From assembly GCA_900466745.1 (NCBI GenBank), contig UBNE01000025.1, positions 1-64,000 of the forward strand: 64,000 bases of DNA, in the 5' to 3' direction. Source of the stretch: Hyphomicrobiales bacterium (lineage in GTDB: Bacteria; Pseudomonadota; Alphaproteobacteria; Rhizobiales; Beijerinckiaceae). How positions within the stretch are numbered: the stretch's first letter is position 1; each line of letters opens with the position of its first letter. Of this stretch, positions 14,613 to 22,985 are shown piece by piece. The translations under genes and the position numbers were made by a program. The notes beneath the pieces are model-generated. The model searched no databases. It had not been told where the DNA came from and was given only the letters and a program-made list of their open reading frames with translations.

Positions 14613-16898
14613 TTAGCAGACGATGCGGAACGTCGCTCTGTCTCGCGTGATTTCGCCCGTCTCAACCAGCCGGTCCAATGCCCCGTTGACCATGCGAGTA
14701 TCGGCCTTTGACACCCCCCGTTGACGCAGCAGCACGGACCGGGCCAACGCCCCGCCCTTGGCCTTGCGCAGGGCTGTCATGATAGCCTTCATAACAGACT
14801 CGAACTCCGATCCTGACATGTATTCGCTAATGCCTTTATCCAGGCAGTCAATCGACTGTTGCACGATGGCATAGCCCCACTCGACGTCTGACAGCGTCAC
14901 CCGGGCGGCCTTGCCGTCCCTCGACAAAGCACGCAGCGTCGCCAGCTTCTGTGTCTGCTCGGCGGCACGTCCGACAACGCCCTCGTGCCCGGCTCGCTCC
15001 TCGATCTGGCCAATCTGCCAGTCTTCGATTTCGTACCAGCGGCGTTTCGTGTCATCCGAATCCCACGGCACGGCAGCCATGGCAGGACGCATGTTCGGGT
15101 CTCGTGGCGCGAATCCGCTCGGCCTGGCGTCCGCCTCCGCACTCTTGACGGCCTGAATTAGAGACGGCGGCGCAGTCATGACAGGGTTGGCTTCCTGCCT
15201 GTCCGGTCGCTCCGTGGCGTGTATGACTGTCATACGGTTCAGGAAGCCGTCCGACAGGTTCGCCTCACTGAGTCCGTCATAGAACGTCGTCGGAGTCGTC
15301 ACGGACATCAGCGTCAGCGTGGGGCACTGTAGCGGCTCGGGGTCTAGCCGCTTGGGGTCGGAGAACTGCTTGCCCATCCACATGTCCGTCGACAGCGAAT
15401 ACAGCTCCAACAGCGCGCGCCGCACCGTGGCGCCCCACGCTGTGGCCCCGCGCCCGTTGACCGACTGCATCAGCAAGCCGAATTCGTCCAGCGGAAGCAC
15501 CTGATTCGGCATCTTCCGCAGGATACGCTCGACAGCAGAGTCGGACGTAGGAACGCCCGCCGCAACCATGGGCAGCATGTTGCAGTCGTTCGCCAAGGTA
15601 CGCAGAGCCTTTAGCGGGTGCCCCTTGCCCAAGGCGGACGCACCCAGCCCGACAAGATAGATGTTCAAGCCGACTCCGGTCGGTCCCACAAAGCGCCGCC
15701 CGTAGATGCCGGCAGCAAACGCGATAGCTGTCATCATGGCGAACTCAGGCACGGGCCGGCGTCCCGTCTCCAGCGTCCAGCGCGCGATAGCCTCCATCAG
15801 GCCGCCTGCGGCCTTGGGCGGGAACGGGTCGACTTTACCACGAGGTGCGCCGACCGCCGTAGCGACCGGGGTAGGAGGTAGGTTGTCATTCGCGGGCTCT
15901 GCGGCGGAGGGCTTGGGAAACCACGGCTCGAGCCCGTGCAGGCTGTCCTCCTCAAACCCGGTCTTCGACTTCAACCAGTTTGCGGCGTAGTCGAACGTGC
16001 AGCCCATGGCGGACATGACGAGGTCGACAGGCGTGTAGCCCTTATCGCCGTCGTGGAAGTCCCTGATGCCCTGATCGGAAATCTTCAGGTTCGGGCTGCG
16101 GTCCTGCAACGGCCTGCCGCGGTGTGACGGACGCCAGAACGGCACGGCGACATACCCGCCGCGGCGGTTGCGGGATAGCTTAGGCAGGTCCAACAAAGGA
16201 ACCCATGCGTCCAGCTTGGACAGCGCCAGCGTGTTCAGGTCGCGCCAGACCCCGCCGCCGAGTCCTTCGGACACGCGCGTGACGTGCGCGGGCTCAAAGT
16301 ACCCGAACGGTGCCAGCGCGTCGGCGATCTGGTCCGCGATGTCGTCGGGCAAAAGCGGAAGGTGTTCGGCCGGCGTGTTTTCCAGCGTGTCGTCCGTCAA
16401 CCAGACATAGGGGCGGCCTGTGTCTGGGTGAACGGTCGGCGGAACAACGGTCTGCGTGCCATAGGCCAAAAGGTCCACGACACGCTCTTTATTGATATCG
16501 AAATGACGCGGAAGGATAGTGCGGCTACCGCGGTAGAACGCCGTGAATCCCTTCTCGCCGCGCTTCTGAACCGTGCTGATAGGCATGACAGCCGACAGCG
16601 CTGAACGCATCGCGTCGTTTTCCGTGTCGACGTCGATCGCAATCACGTCGTTGTAGCCCAGCGCGACGCAGATGCCTGCGTCAGGCCAGCCCGTCCATGT
16701 GCGAAGTTCGTATTCAGTCGGGGCCCGGTCGCAATACTGCGACCAGTCCATTTTACCCCACCACTGCCCCCCGGAATACGAGCCCGGCCGCTTGGAGCCG
16801 GGGCGGCACGGAATGGCGCTATAGCCGGCGTCGACGATGCGTTCGCCGTGGAGCGCGTAAGGGGCGCCCGGCGCGGGCTTGGTGGCGAAGGCGGTCAT
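14613..16898 (-). CDS. Bifunctional primase-polymerase / DUF3987 replication protein
   Basis: 761 residues. The N-terminal archaeo-eukaryotic-type prim-pol domain (about 15-200) includes GYSAIPCRPGSKRPG, the acidic catalytic motif VIAIDVDTEN and the VDLLAYGTQTVVPPTVHPDT segment. After an Ala/Pro linker with PANDNLPP, a DUF3987 domain (about 355-690) has the P-loop-like LGASALGKGHPLKAL and the acidic LPLDEFGLLM. The C-terminal region is helical with a winged-helix look. It probably starts replication of the element, priming and perhaps unwinding or extending DNA. Its start overlaps the stop of the upstream methyltransferase gene (ATGA). Confidence 0.87.
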   Translation of the reverse strand: MTAFATKPAPGAPYALHGERIVDAGYSAIPCRPGSKRPGSYSGGQWWGKMDWSQYCDRAPTEYELRTWTGWPDAGICVALGYNDVIAIDVDTENDAMRSALSAVMPISTVQKRGEKGFTAFYRGSRTILPRHFDINKERVVDLLAYGTQTVVPPTVHPDTGRPYVWLTDDTLENTPAEHLPLLPDDIADQIADALAPFGYFEPAHVTRVSEGLGGGVWRDLNTLALSKLDAWVPLLDLPKLSRNRRGGYVAVPFWRPSHRGRPLQDRSPNLKISDQGIRDFHDGDKGYTPVDLVMSAMGCTFDYAANWLKSKTGFEEDSLHGLEPWFPKPSAAEPANDNLPPTPVATAVGAPRGKVDPFPPKAAGGLMEAIARWTLETGRRPVPEFAMMTAIAFAAGIYGRRFVGPTGVGLNIYLVGLGASALGKGHPLKALRTLANDCNMLPMVAAGVPTSDSAVERILRKMPNQVLPLDEFGLLMQSVNGRGATAWGATVRRALLELYSLSTDMWMGKQFSDPKRLDPEPLQCPTLTLMSVTTPTTFYDGLSEANLSDGFLNRMTVIHATERPDRQEANPVMTAPPSLIQAVKSAEADARPSGFAPRDPNMRPAMAAVPWDSDDTKRRWYEIEDWQIGQIEERAGHEGVVGRAAEQTQKLATLRALSRDGKAARVTLSDVEWGYAIVQQSIDCLDKGISEYMSGSEFESVMKAIMTALRKAKGGALARSVLLRQRGVSKADTRMVNGALDRLVETGEITRDRATFRIVC

Positions 16899-17905
16899 AC
16901 TGCGACTCCAAACAGGTCGTTATCGTTCGCGGGCTTTGCCTTGCGGCGTGCACGCTCAAGTGGACTGGCTTCGTCAGCGTCGATGCGGTCGCGCGCCATT
17001 GCCGCGTATTCGGGGTTAAGTTCGCAGAGGACCGCGTTGCGCCCGTGCCGGGCCGCAACTAGTCCGGTCGTACCTGCGCCGCCGAACGGGTCTAGGACCA
17101 TGCCGCCTTCGGGGCAGCCCGCGAGGATGCAGGGCTCAATCAGGTCAGGAGGGAACGTGGCGAAGTGAGCGCCTGAGAAAGGCTTGGTTGCGACAGTCCA
17201 GACCGAACGGCGGTTGCGGTGCGTCGGCACGCCTTCCGCCTCAAGCTTGGCCGCGTATCGCCCGTTGAAGCCGTCATGCCGCCTGCCATGGCCGCGTTGT
17301 TTGTTCGCCCATTTGTCCGTGAATTTTCCGATTGTCGGATCAACCGCAGGCTCCTTCACCGCGTCGCTGTCGTAATAGTACCGCGGCGATTTGCTCAGCA
17401 TGAAGACGTACTCATGCGCCTTTGTGCAGCGGTCCTTGACGCTTTCCGGCATCGGGTTCGGCTTGTGCCAAATGATGTCCTGCCGCAGATACCAGCCGTC
17501 GGCTTGGAGAGCGAATGCGACACGCCACGGGATACCGATCAGGTCTTTGGGTTTGAGACCTTCGGGCACGATGCTGCCCTTGCCGCCCGCCGCTTGGGCG
17601 GGGCCGTGCTTTTTCCCGCCCTTGGTGCTCGCTACTTGGTAAGTTCGGTTGGCCGCATAGCAATCCCCCAAATTCAGCCAAAGCGTGCCATCATCGCGCA
17701 GCACGCGCCGAACCTCGCGGAACACGGCAACCATGCCCGCGACGAATTCGTCAGGCGTCGCCTCAAGCCCCATCTGCTCAGCGTGCCCATAATCGCGCAG
17801 TCCAAAATAGGGCGGGCTCGTGACGCAGCAATGCACGCTCTCCGGCTCCATTGCCGCTAGCGTAGCGCGGCAATCGCCTGTGATGATGTTGACGGTCCCG
17901 CGCAT
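16895..17905 (-). CDS. Orphan DNA methyltransferase (N4-cytosine/N6-adenine class)
   Basis: 336 residues. Motif IV TSPPYFGLRDYG near the N-terminus and motif I DPFGGAGTTGLVA near the C-terminus give the beta-type order of amino-methyltransferases; a target-recognition segment lies between them. S/TPPY more often marks N4-cytosine or some N6-adenine enzymes. No restriction endonuclease is adjacent, so it is an orphan methylase, plausibly for protection from host restriction or control of replication. Stop and start overlap neighbours by one to four bases. The C-terminus carries PANDNDLFG. Confidence 0.87.
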   Translation of the reverse strand: MRGTVNIITGDCRATLAAMEPESVHCCVTSPPYFGLRDYGHAEQMGLEATPDEFVAGMVAVFREVRRVLRDDGTLWLNLGDCYAANRTYQVASTKGGKKHGPAQAAGGKGSIVPEGLKPKDLIGIPWRVAFALQADGWYLRQDIIWHKPNPMPESVKDRCTKAHEYVFMLSKSPRYYYDSDAVKEPAVDPTIGKFTDKWANKQRGHGRRHDGFNGRYAAKLEAEGVPTHRNRRSVWTVATKPFSGAHFATFPPDLIEPCILAGCPEGGMVLDPFGGAGTTGLVAARHGRNAVLCELNPEYAAMARDRIDADEASPLERARRKAKPANDNDLFGVAV

Positions 17906-18240
17906 CAGAACGGCGCCCTCAACTCAGCAACCTGCCTACGCAAGCTCTCGCCGAATTCGTGGATGACGGTGGTCAGGAACTGCTGCCACTCCTCTTCGGA
18001 CAGATCGGCAAGGTCGGTCTTGCCGATGCCTTCCAAGAACGCGCCCGCCTTGTCCCCGGCATCGGCGCGGGCTCGTTTTTCGTAAGGATCGAAGTTTCTC
18101 ACCTGTCGGATTTCCTTGATTTGCGGGATGCAATCGTCACAAACCCATCTAGGGCGGCGTCCATCCCCCGCGCCGATTCCTGTCGCGTGCCGTCTGCACA
18201 GGAAGCATTCGGCGGGATCGTTGATGTGGGGGCTAGCCAT
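17905..18240 (-). CDS. DUF6511-like phage protein with zinc-finger cysteines
   Basis: About 111 residues. The N-terminus has ECFLCRRHATGIG and WVCDDCIPQI, two C-x-x-C pairs likely to bind one zinc ion, as in DUF6511-type phage proteins. The remainder is helical (FLEGIGKTDLADLSEEEWQQ). The ATG at 18240 overlaps the methyltransferase stop upstream by eight bases; its TGA overlaps the next ATG (TGATG). Function unknown. Confidence 0.7.
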   Translation of the reverse strand: MASPHINDPAECFLCRRHATGIGAGDGRRPRWVCDDCIPQIKEIRQVRNFDPYEKRARADAGDKAGAFLEGIGKTDLADLSEEEWQQFLTTVIHEFGESLRRQVAELRAPF

Positions 18241-19603
18241 GGGCGCGCGCCGGTTGGTTGGTGTTGTCGTTGGCGAACAGGCCGCCAATGTCGTCAGTCT
18301 GCTTGATTGCTCGCTGGCGGCGTTCCAGCGGCCCCTTGTCGGCGAGCCGTAGCCGCTCAGCGATATCGGCTTGGTATTCAGGCTCGCGCTCGATCAGCAC
18401 GCACTGGAAGCCCTCGCGCCACGCCGCCTCGCCCGTTGAGCCAGAGCCCGCAAACGGATCCAGCACCGTCCCGCCCGGCGGCGTAACGAGCCGGCACAGC
18501 CACTGCATAAGGTCGACTGGCTTGACCGTCGGGTGCTTGCTGCCAATGCGGTCCTGCTTGTCGGCCTTGGCGCTGTAGAAAAAGCGGGCGGCTGAGCCGG
18601 AGTCGTTGCGAGGCTGGAAGTCGTCACGCGGGCCATAGTCTCCGTAGACGTTGACGCTATCCTTCGCGCCGTGCTGCGGCCCTACGGCCCGTTGCTGCCC
18701 CGGCGCAGTCGGAAACGCCGCCACAACCTCGTCGCTGCCGTCGTGGATGATGTTGGCGGGCCAGCGGCCGAGGGGGTGAGCAACAATGACTTTGTCTTTG
18801 CCCTCCGTGGCAAACTTGCCAATGGAGTTCGATGCGGGGGAGCCTACAAAAACTCGCCCGTCGATTGCAGATGCGTCCGCCTCCGACATACCCACACGGC
18901 ACCCGTCGATATTCAGCGCGCCCGTGCCGTGCTCAAGCACGTTCGCCGCGACCGTGCCTTGAAGGGGTTTACGGGCAAGCACGATCGGCTCCCAGGCGGG
19001 CTTCAGCGCCGTGCCCCAGCCTTGCCACTGGCGGGCTTCGGGTGTCGTGAGTGCCACCTTGCCGCCTGTGTTGGCAATGAGCGTGCCTTCCTCGCTGCCT
19101 GAGAACCTATCCCGAGAAAGCCCGCCAAGGTCACGGTCTGGGCGGCGGGACTTGCCGGTGGTCAGCAGTTTCTCAATGCTCTGCGCAGCGTCATGACTTT
19201 TCGGAAACCCCGAACCATAAACCCACGCCAACTGGTCGCGGATTTCAAACCCGGCATCCTCAATGGCGACGGCGAGCCGGTGATAAGTCCTGGTCCCCGA
19301 AAACGCGACGACGTGGCCGCCTGGCTTGAGCACGCGCATGATCTCGGCCCAGAACTCGACGGCAAACGCCGTCTCGCCTGTGTCCCACTGCTTGCCCATG
19401 AAGCCGCTGGACGAGCGCGAATACACGTCTCCATCCTTGGTCGGAGCCGCCCCCTCCGCCCCGAACCGCTTGACGATGCTCACCAAAGCGTAGGGCGGGT
19501 CTGTGCAAACGCTATCGATGCTCGCGTCAGCCAGCCCCTTCAGCACATCGCGGCTATCGCCACCGTGAAGCACGACCTTTCCACCCAAATGCTCACTGCG
19601 CAT
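18233..19603 (-). CDS. Second orphan DNA methyltransferase (DPPY type)
   Basis: About 456 residues. Motif IV TDPPYALVSI and motif I DPFAGSGSTGEAAWREGF are in the beta-class order, with DPPY typical of N6-adenine enzymes. The long middle part (WGTALKPAWEPIVLARKPLQ, then HGTGALNIDGCRV) is the form seen in prophage adenine methylases. GGGAG lies six bases before the ATG at 19603. The C-terminal tail contains FANDNTNQ. There is no cognate endonuclease, so it is a solitary methylase like its neighbour; their recognition sequences cannot be read from the sequence. Confidence 0.87.
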   Translation of the reverse strand: MRSEHLGGKVVLHGGDSRDVLKGLADASIDSVCTDPPYALVSIVKRFGAEGAAPTKDGDVYSRSSSGFMGKQWDTGETAFAVEFWAEIMRVLKPGGHVVAFSGTRTYHRLAVAIEDAGFEIRDQLAWVYGSGFPKSHDAAQSIEKLLTTGKSRRPDRDLGGLSRDRFSGSEEGTLIANTGGKVALTTPEARQWQGWGTALKPAWEPIVLARKPLQGTVAANVLEHGTGALNIDGCRVGMSEADASAIDGRVFVGSPASNSIGKFATEGKDKVIVAHPLGRWPANIIHDGSDEVVAAFPTAPGQQRAVGPQHGAKDSVNVYGDYGPRDDFQPRNDSGSAARFFYSAKADKQDRIGSKHPTVKPVDLMQWLCRLVTPPGGTVLDPFAGSGSTGEAAWREGFQCVLIEREPEYQADIAERLRLADKGPLERRQRAIKQTDDIGGLFANDNTNQPARAHG

Positions 19604-19742
19604 CAACAGTCTCCCGACGCACGACCGCCCAGCCTTCGTGCGCAAGTACGGCCAATACGGCAGCCGCCAAAGTAGCAAAGCCCATGGGTTGAGGATTATT
19701 CGCGAGCATTCGCACGATTGCTTCTTGAGGGCTAGGCTGCAT
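19593..19742 (-). CDS. 49-residue element-encoded protein
   Basis: Reads MQPSPQEAIVRMLANNPQPM, then FATLAAAVLAVLAHEGWAVV and RRETVDAQ: amphipathic with one moderately hydrophobic helix. GGAGG lies nine bases before the ATG. It overlaps the HNH gene's stop by eleven bases and the methyltransferase start by a similar length, typical of this operon. No family recognised. Confidence 0.5.
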   Translation of the reverse strand: MQPSPQEAIVRMLANNPQPMGFATLAAAVLAVLAHEGWAVVRRETVDAQ

Positions 19743-20313
19743 TCGTGATTACCTCCGGCTGATTGTCATTCGTCGCGCGCAGCGCATAAATACGTTGTCT
19801 CATCTCGGCTATGTCTAGAATGCTGTCGTAGACACCGGCGCGCTTTTCTTGTTTGCTCAATCCTGACCGATCAAATGGAGAAACGCGCCTGCTGGTGTAT
19901 GAAATAAAATCAGGATCGTTCAGGTTGACCTTTTGGGAGGACCAACGAAGATTACAGGGGCGGTTGTCTAGGCCGTTTTCGTTCAGGTGTCGTACTCCGC
20001 TCGTTCCATCGGGATTTTTCCCGTGAAATGCCTCGCACACTGCGAAATGGACTTTGATATTTCGCTTGAGGCTGTAATACCGAACGTTGAAATACAAATG
20101 TCGCGCGCCCTTTGAGGATTGGCAAATCACACCAAAGGTCGGTTCGGCCCGGTACTCACGTAATCCACCGTGAGGCATCGCCCGCTTGAATGGCTGCAAG
20201 CAAATTCGCCCGTGGCTGCTTGCGCGAAGGCCGGGTATAGACGGAACGTCGCGCCACTCTTCCGCAGGAAGGTTGTCGTTGTCAGCCTGTTGGTTAAAAT
20301 GCAATTTCGTCAT
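19732..20313 (-). CDS. HNH endonuclease with NUMOD4-like N-terminus
   Basis: About 193 residues. EEWRDVPSIPGLRASSHGRI is like the NUMOD4 motif of phage homing endonucleases, and CEAFHGKNPDGTSGVRHLNE plus NGLDNRPCNLRWSSQKVN is an HNH_3-type nuclease core with the conserved N-G-x-x-D-N-R and N-L-x-W. It is probably a free-standing homing-type nuclease or a replication/packaging nuclease. The start at 20313 overlaps the helicase stop; ribosome site weak. NDN motifs occur at both ends (ADNDNLP, TNDNQPE). Confidence 0.8.
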   Translation of the reverse strand: MTKLHFNQQADNDNLPAEEWRDVPSIPGLRASSHGRICLQPFKRAMPHGGLREYRAEPTFGVICQSSKGARHLYFNVRYYSLKRNIKVHFAVCEAFHGKNPDGTSGVRHLNENGLDNRPCNLRWSSQKVNLNDPDFISYTSRRVSPFDRSGLSKQEKRAGVYDSILDIAEMRQRIYALRATNDNQPEVITNAA

Positions 20314-22021
20314 CCAATATTTCAGCCATCGAGCGGTTATCGTTGCTTGCCGCCGGCGCGTTATCGTTTGCGGCAGCAGGCCTATAATCCTTGACATCCC
20401 ACTTTTTCTTGTACGTCTTGGATTGCTCTATCCGAATTTCGGCGGTTTCCTGAAGCTCCCCGGCACGGCTTAACCACTCGTCTGCTGTAGCTGGAAATGG
20501 CCTCTGCCCGCCGTGACGTACCCAAAACTTGTCGGCCAAGAACTTTGCTTTTGGATGCTGGACGGGAGCCCAGCCCCAATATTCAGAAAGCCCCGACGTA
20601 TACACAATCTTGATGCTCGGATTGCCGCCAAGCTTTTCGTGATACCGGAACCGCCGGCGCGTCACCGGAATCCAATGCTCCGGGGTGGCCGCGCTCGTGC
20701 TCAGGATAGGCGCCGTATCCGACCGAGCCTCAAACCGCGGCTTTTCCTCGAACTCGAATTCAAACCCGCAGCATGAGCACCTACGCACAGAAGCGTGGTT
20801 GATCTCAAAACAGCTAGGGCAGACCTTCACCGGCGCTTCGCCCTGACCTTTGCCGGGCTTGCGCGGCTGGATCATGTCAACCGGGCCATGCTCCTTGATG
20901 TTGCCCGCGAAGTCCATGTAGCGGCAGTTCGGCTTGATCCAGCCTGCGATAGCCGCGCGCCTGGCCTCGGCATCGGCTGCCTCAGGGTCGAACCCAGGCG
21001 GGTAGACAACGCGCGTGCCCCTGCCCGCCCTTTGGACGTATCGGGCTGCCGACATCGTCCTGTAGCCATCAACGATCAGGTCGACGCCGACAATATTGGT
21101 TCCAGTACTTAAAACGTTGTCGTTGACCAGCCCCCACAGATCTCCGGCCTTCAGTTCTTCGATAAGGCGCCTGCGCTCGCCTGCGGGCGTCCCGCCATGC
21201 ACCATCTCCACTTTGCGGCCAAGGCGCTTGAACACGTCACGCATGCGGGTGCAGTGCTCAATGCCGCGGAAGAACAGCAGCGCCTTGTTGCGGTGCCCCT
21301 CGACGTCCAGCACTTCCTCCGCAACCAGCCGGTTGAGGCTGTCGGAGTCCACGGCGGCCCGGTAGTCGCTAGCTTTGAAATCGCCCATGGACTTGCGGAC
21401 GCCGGTGACGTCGTAGTTTGTCGACAGGGGCTTGCTGGACAGTGGAGTCAAGTAGCCATCGTCCACACCTTGGCGGATGCCATAGGTATAGACCACCTCG
21501 TCAAAGAGCTTATCGTCGCCTTCGTCCAGTCGGCCCGAGTCCAGCCTATACGGCGTTGCCGTAAGACCGACCATCTTCATATCGGGATTGATGGCCTGAA
21601 GGTCCGAAATGAACGACCGATACATGGTCGTGTCTTTCGTCGGGACCAGGTGAACCTCGTCGATTTGTAGAACGTCGACGTGCCCAATCTCCTGCGCCTT
21701 GTTGTAGACGGACTGGATTTGCCCAAACAGCATATGCGACTTGGGCTCACGCCGGTTCAGCGACGACGCATAGATGCCGGTCGGAGCGAACGGGTCGACG
21801 CCGACGTATTCCTTGTAGTTGGATTCCACGATTTCCTGGACATGAGTGACAGACATCACACGCAGGTCGGGCCAGCCGTCACGCAGTTCCTTCATCAGGA
21901 CGCCGTTGACCATCGCCTTGCCCGTGCCCGTGGCAAGGTCGACAAGCGGGTGTCCGTCCTTCTGCCCCCAGAAGTCAAAGACGGCGTCGATCGCAGAACG
22001 CTGGTAGTATCTAAGGGCCAT
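20294..22021 (-). CDS. SF2 DEAD/DEAH-box helicase of the element
   Basis: 575 residues. RecA-like domain 1: DLATGTGKAMVNG (motif I), LQIDEVHLV (motif II, DEVH) and LTATPYR (motif III). Domain 2: LFFRGIEHCTRMRDV, VNDNVLSTGTNIVGVD (motif V) and QRAGRGTR (motif VI). A zinc ribbon CPSC...CSCC follows at about 400-425, and the tail bears two motifs ANDNAP and SNDNRS. Motif I has Ala36 where Ser or Thr should bind Mg-ATP, an unusual change. It is probably a replication or recombination helicase acting with the prim-pol protein. Confidence 0.88.
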   Translation of the reverse strand: MALRYYQRSAIDAVFDFWGQKDGHPLVDLATGTGKAMVNGVLMKELRDGWPDLRVMSVTHVQEIVESNYKEYVGVDPFAPTGIYASSLNRREPKSHMLFGQIQSVYNKAQEIGHVDVLQIDEVHLVPTKDTTMYRSFISDLQAINPDMKMVGLTATPYRLDSGRLDEGDDKLFDEVVYTYGIRQGVDDGYLTPLSSKPLSTNYDVTGVRKSMGDFKASDYRAAVDSDSLNRLVAEEVLDVEGHRNKALLFFRGIEHCTRMRDVFKRLGRKVEMVHGGTPAGERRRLIEELKAGDLWGLVNDNVLSTGTNIVGVDLIVDGYRTMSAARYVQRAGRGTRVVYPPGFDPEAADAEARRAAIAGWIKPNCRYMDFAGNIKEHGPVDMIQPRKPGKGQGEAPVKVCPSCFEINHASVRRCSCCGFEFEFEEKPRFEARSDTAPILSTSAATPEHWIPVTRRRFRYHEKLGGNPSIKIVYTSGLSEYWGWAPVQHPKAKFLADKFWVRHGGQRPFPATADEWLSRAGELQETAEIRIEQSKTYKKKWDVKDYRPAAANDNAPAASNDNRSMAEILDDEIAF

Positions 22022-22380
22022 TATTCTGACAGTCCATCCACGTAAACACTGCCATCGCGCAGTCTGTAATAGATCAACTCTTCTTCTTCATTGACGTCGA
22101 ATTGCTCACCGTCGATTAAACCTGGCAGCCACCTATGAAGCGGACACCCTTCGCGTTGCTCATCGATCGAAAGAGGCTTCGCCCAGCGCTGACAGCCCCA
22201 TGAGCAATCGCCCCCGCGCTCTGGCGCCGAATGCAGGCACGTCCGGCAGTGCACACGCGGCATGGAGCCGTGGCACACGTCCTTGTGCTTGCAGAACATA
22301 CAGTCGGGGCTGTCGGGGTTTTCGCTGATGCGCCCCGGCGGCTCGTCGCTGAAGATGATGCGCTCGGCACGCGCCAACAT
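22021..22380 (-). CDS. Cys-rich C-terminal domain of a phage nuclease-like family; N-terminus absent
   Basis: About 119 residues. RIIFSDEPPGRISENPDSPD followed by CMFCKHKDVCHG, CRTCLHS and DCSWGCQRW resembles the conserved cysteine-rich tail of larger phage exonuclease-like proteins, where four or more Cys may hold an iron-sulfur cluster or zinc. The catalytic N-terminal part is missing. No ribosome site precedes the ATG at 22380, and the segment overlaps the upstream gene in another frame by about 220 bases. It could be a truncated gene, or be made by frameshifting from that gene. Its stop overlaps the helicase start. Confidence 0.5.
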   Translation of the reverse strand: MLARAERIIFSDEPPGRISENPDSPDCMFCKHKDVCHGSMPRVHCRTCLHSAPERGGDCSWGCQRWAKPLSIDEQREGCPLHRWLPGLIDGEQFDVNEEEELIYYRLRDGSVYVDGLSE

Positions 22381-22558
22381 CGTCGTCAGCCCAAACCAGT
22401 TCGTCGCCGTACAGCCACCGCTCGCGCGTCACGCCCTGCGCGTCGCTGAATCGGACCTTGTAAGCCAGCGGCTTGCCCACCTCCTCGCGGCGCCCGACAA
22501 TCGGACCCTCGATAACCGTGGCGACATAGTCGCCGACCGCAAACACGTCGTCTTCCAT
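22160..22558 (-). CDS. SH3-like small protein; true C-terminus unclear
   Basis: The first 60 residues (MEDDVFAVGDYVATVIEGPI, then YKVRFSDAQGVTRERWLYGD) look like a small beta-barrel of the SH3 kind, with a strong AGGAGG before the ATG at 22558. After WADDDV the frame runs through the Arg/Ala-rich shadow of the cysteine-rich frame that overlaps it, so the last 70 residues are probably not conserved. Either a base is missing, or two proteins overlap, or a frameshift joins them. Only the N-terminal part is supported. Confidence 0.5.
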   Translation of the reverse strand: MEDDVFAVGDYVATVIEGPIVGRREEVGKPLAYKVRFSDAQGVTRERWLYGDELVWADDDVGACRAHHLQRRAAGAHQRKPRQPRLYVLQAQGRVPRLHAACALPDVPAFGARARGRLLMGLSALGEASFDR

Positions 22559-22593
22559 TTAGTCCTCCTACTAGGAATTAATGCCAAAACGAG

Positions 22594-22848
22594 TCAGGAC
22601 AGGCATTTCAGCCGAGGCAGACTCACGGCGTGGTGGCTTACAGTGTCCGTGCTCCAGCCGACTTGGTGCGGCATGACGCGAGAGACTGTGCTTTCCGTTT
22701 CTGGTACAGGCGGCAATAGCCTACGGAAGGCGTTTGCGTTCCTCGCCCGCACACGGTTTATGACTGTGTCCAGGCACATCCCCGTTCGCCGTGCAATTTC
22801 GCGCGCAGACATGCCCTCTGCGGCCATAGCCGCAATGTCTGTTTCCAT
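22594..22848 (-). CDS. Small HTH protein divergent from the repressor (Cro-like position)
   Basis: 84 residues. The N-terminal METDIAAMAAEGMSAREIAR, then RTGMCLDTVINRVRAR is a homeodomain/resolvase-like HTH; the C-terminus is featureless. It faces away from the S24 repressor gene across a 137-bp control region, the place of an early activator or Cro-like regulator, and may head the leftward replication operon. Homology to Cro itself is not evident. Confidence 0.6.
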   Translation of the reverse strand: METDIAAMAAEGMSAREIARRTGMCLDTVINRVRARNANAFRRLLPPVPETESTVSRVMPHQVGWSTDTVSHHAVSLPRLKCLS

Positions 22849-22862
22849 GGTGATGTCCGCTT

Positions 22863-22970
22863 GTTATTAACGCTAAGTGACATTAGCGGGTGTCTGCCCA
22901 CCCATGTCAAGCGTCATGAATGTTGATAACGCGAAAAACAGGTGCTACCTAACGCGCATATGTCAAAGGA
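22863..22970. promoter_or_regulatory. Divergent early control region with repeated operator-like dyads
   Basis: Between the divergent HTH and repressor genes lie CGCTAA-GTGACA-TTAGCG (22871-22888), ATGTCAAGCGTCAT (22904-22917), ATGTTGATAACG (22919-22931) and ATGTCAAAGGACGTC (22960-22974). They share the word ATGTCA/TGACAT and GTTAT/ATAAC with the longer palindromes at 14584 and 24842. This arrangement is expected for the genetic switch of a temperate element. Individual promoters are not clear. Confidence 0.55.
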
Positions 22971-22985
22971 CGTCAGGAGTACGCA

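Noticed and set aside
20294-22021. Helicase plus HNH plus methyltransferases as a restriction or defence system
   Set aside because: The helicase lacks a nuclease or specificity domain, the HNH protein looks like a homing type, and the genes sit in a replication operon; nothing links them as a restriction complex.
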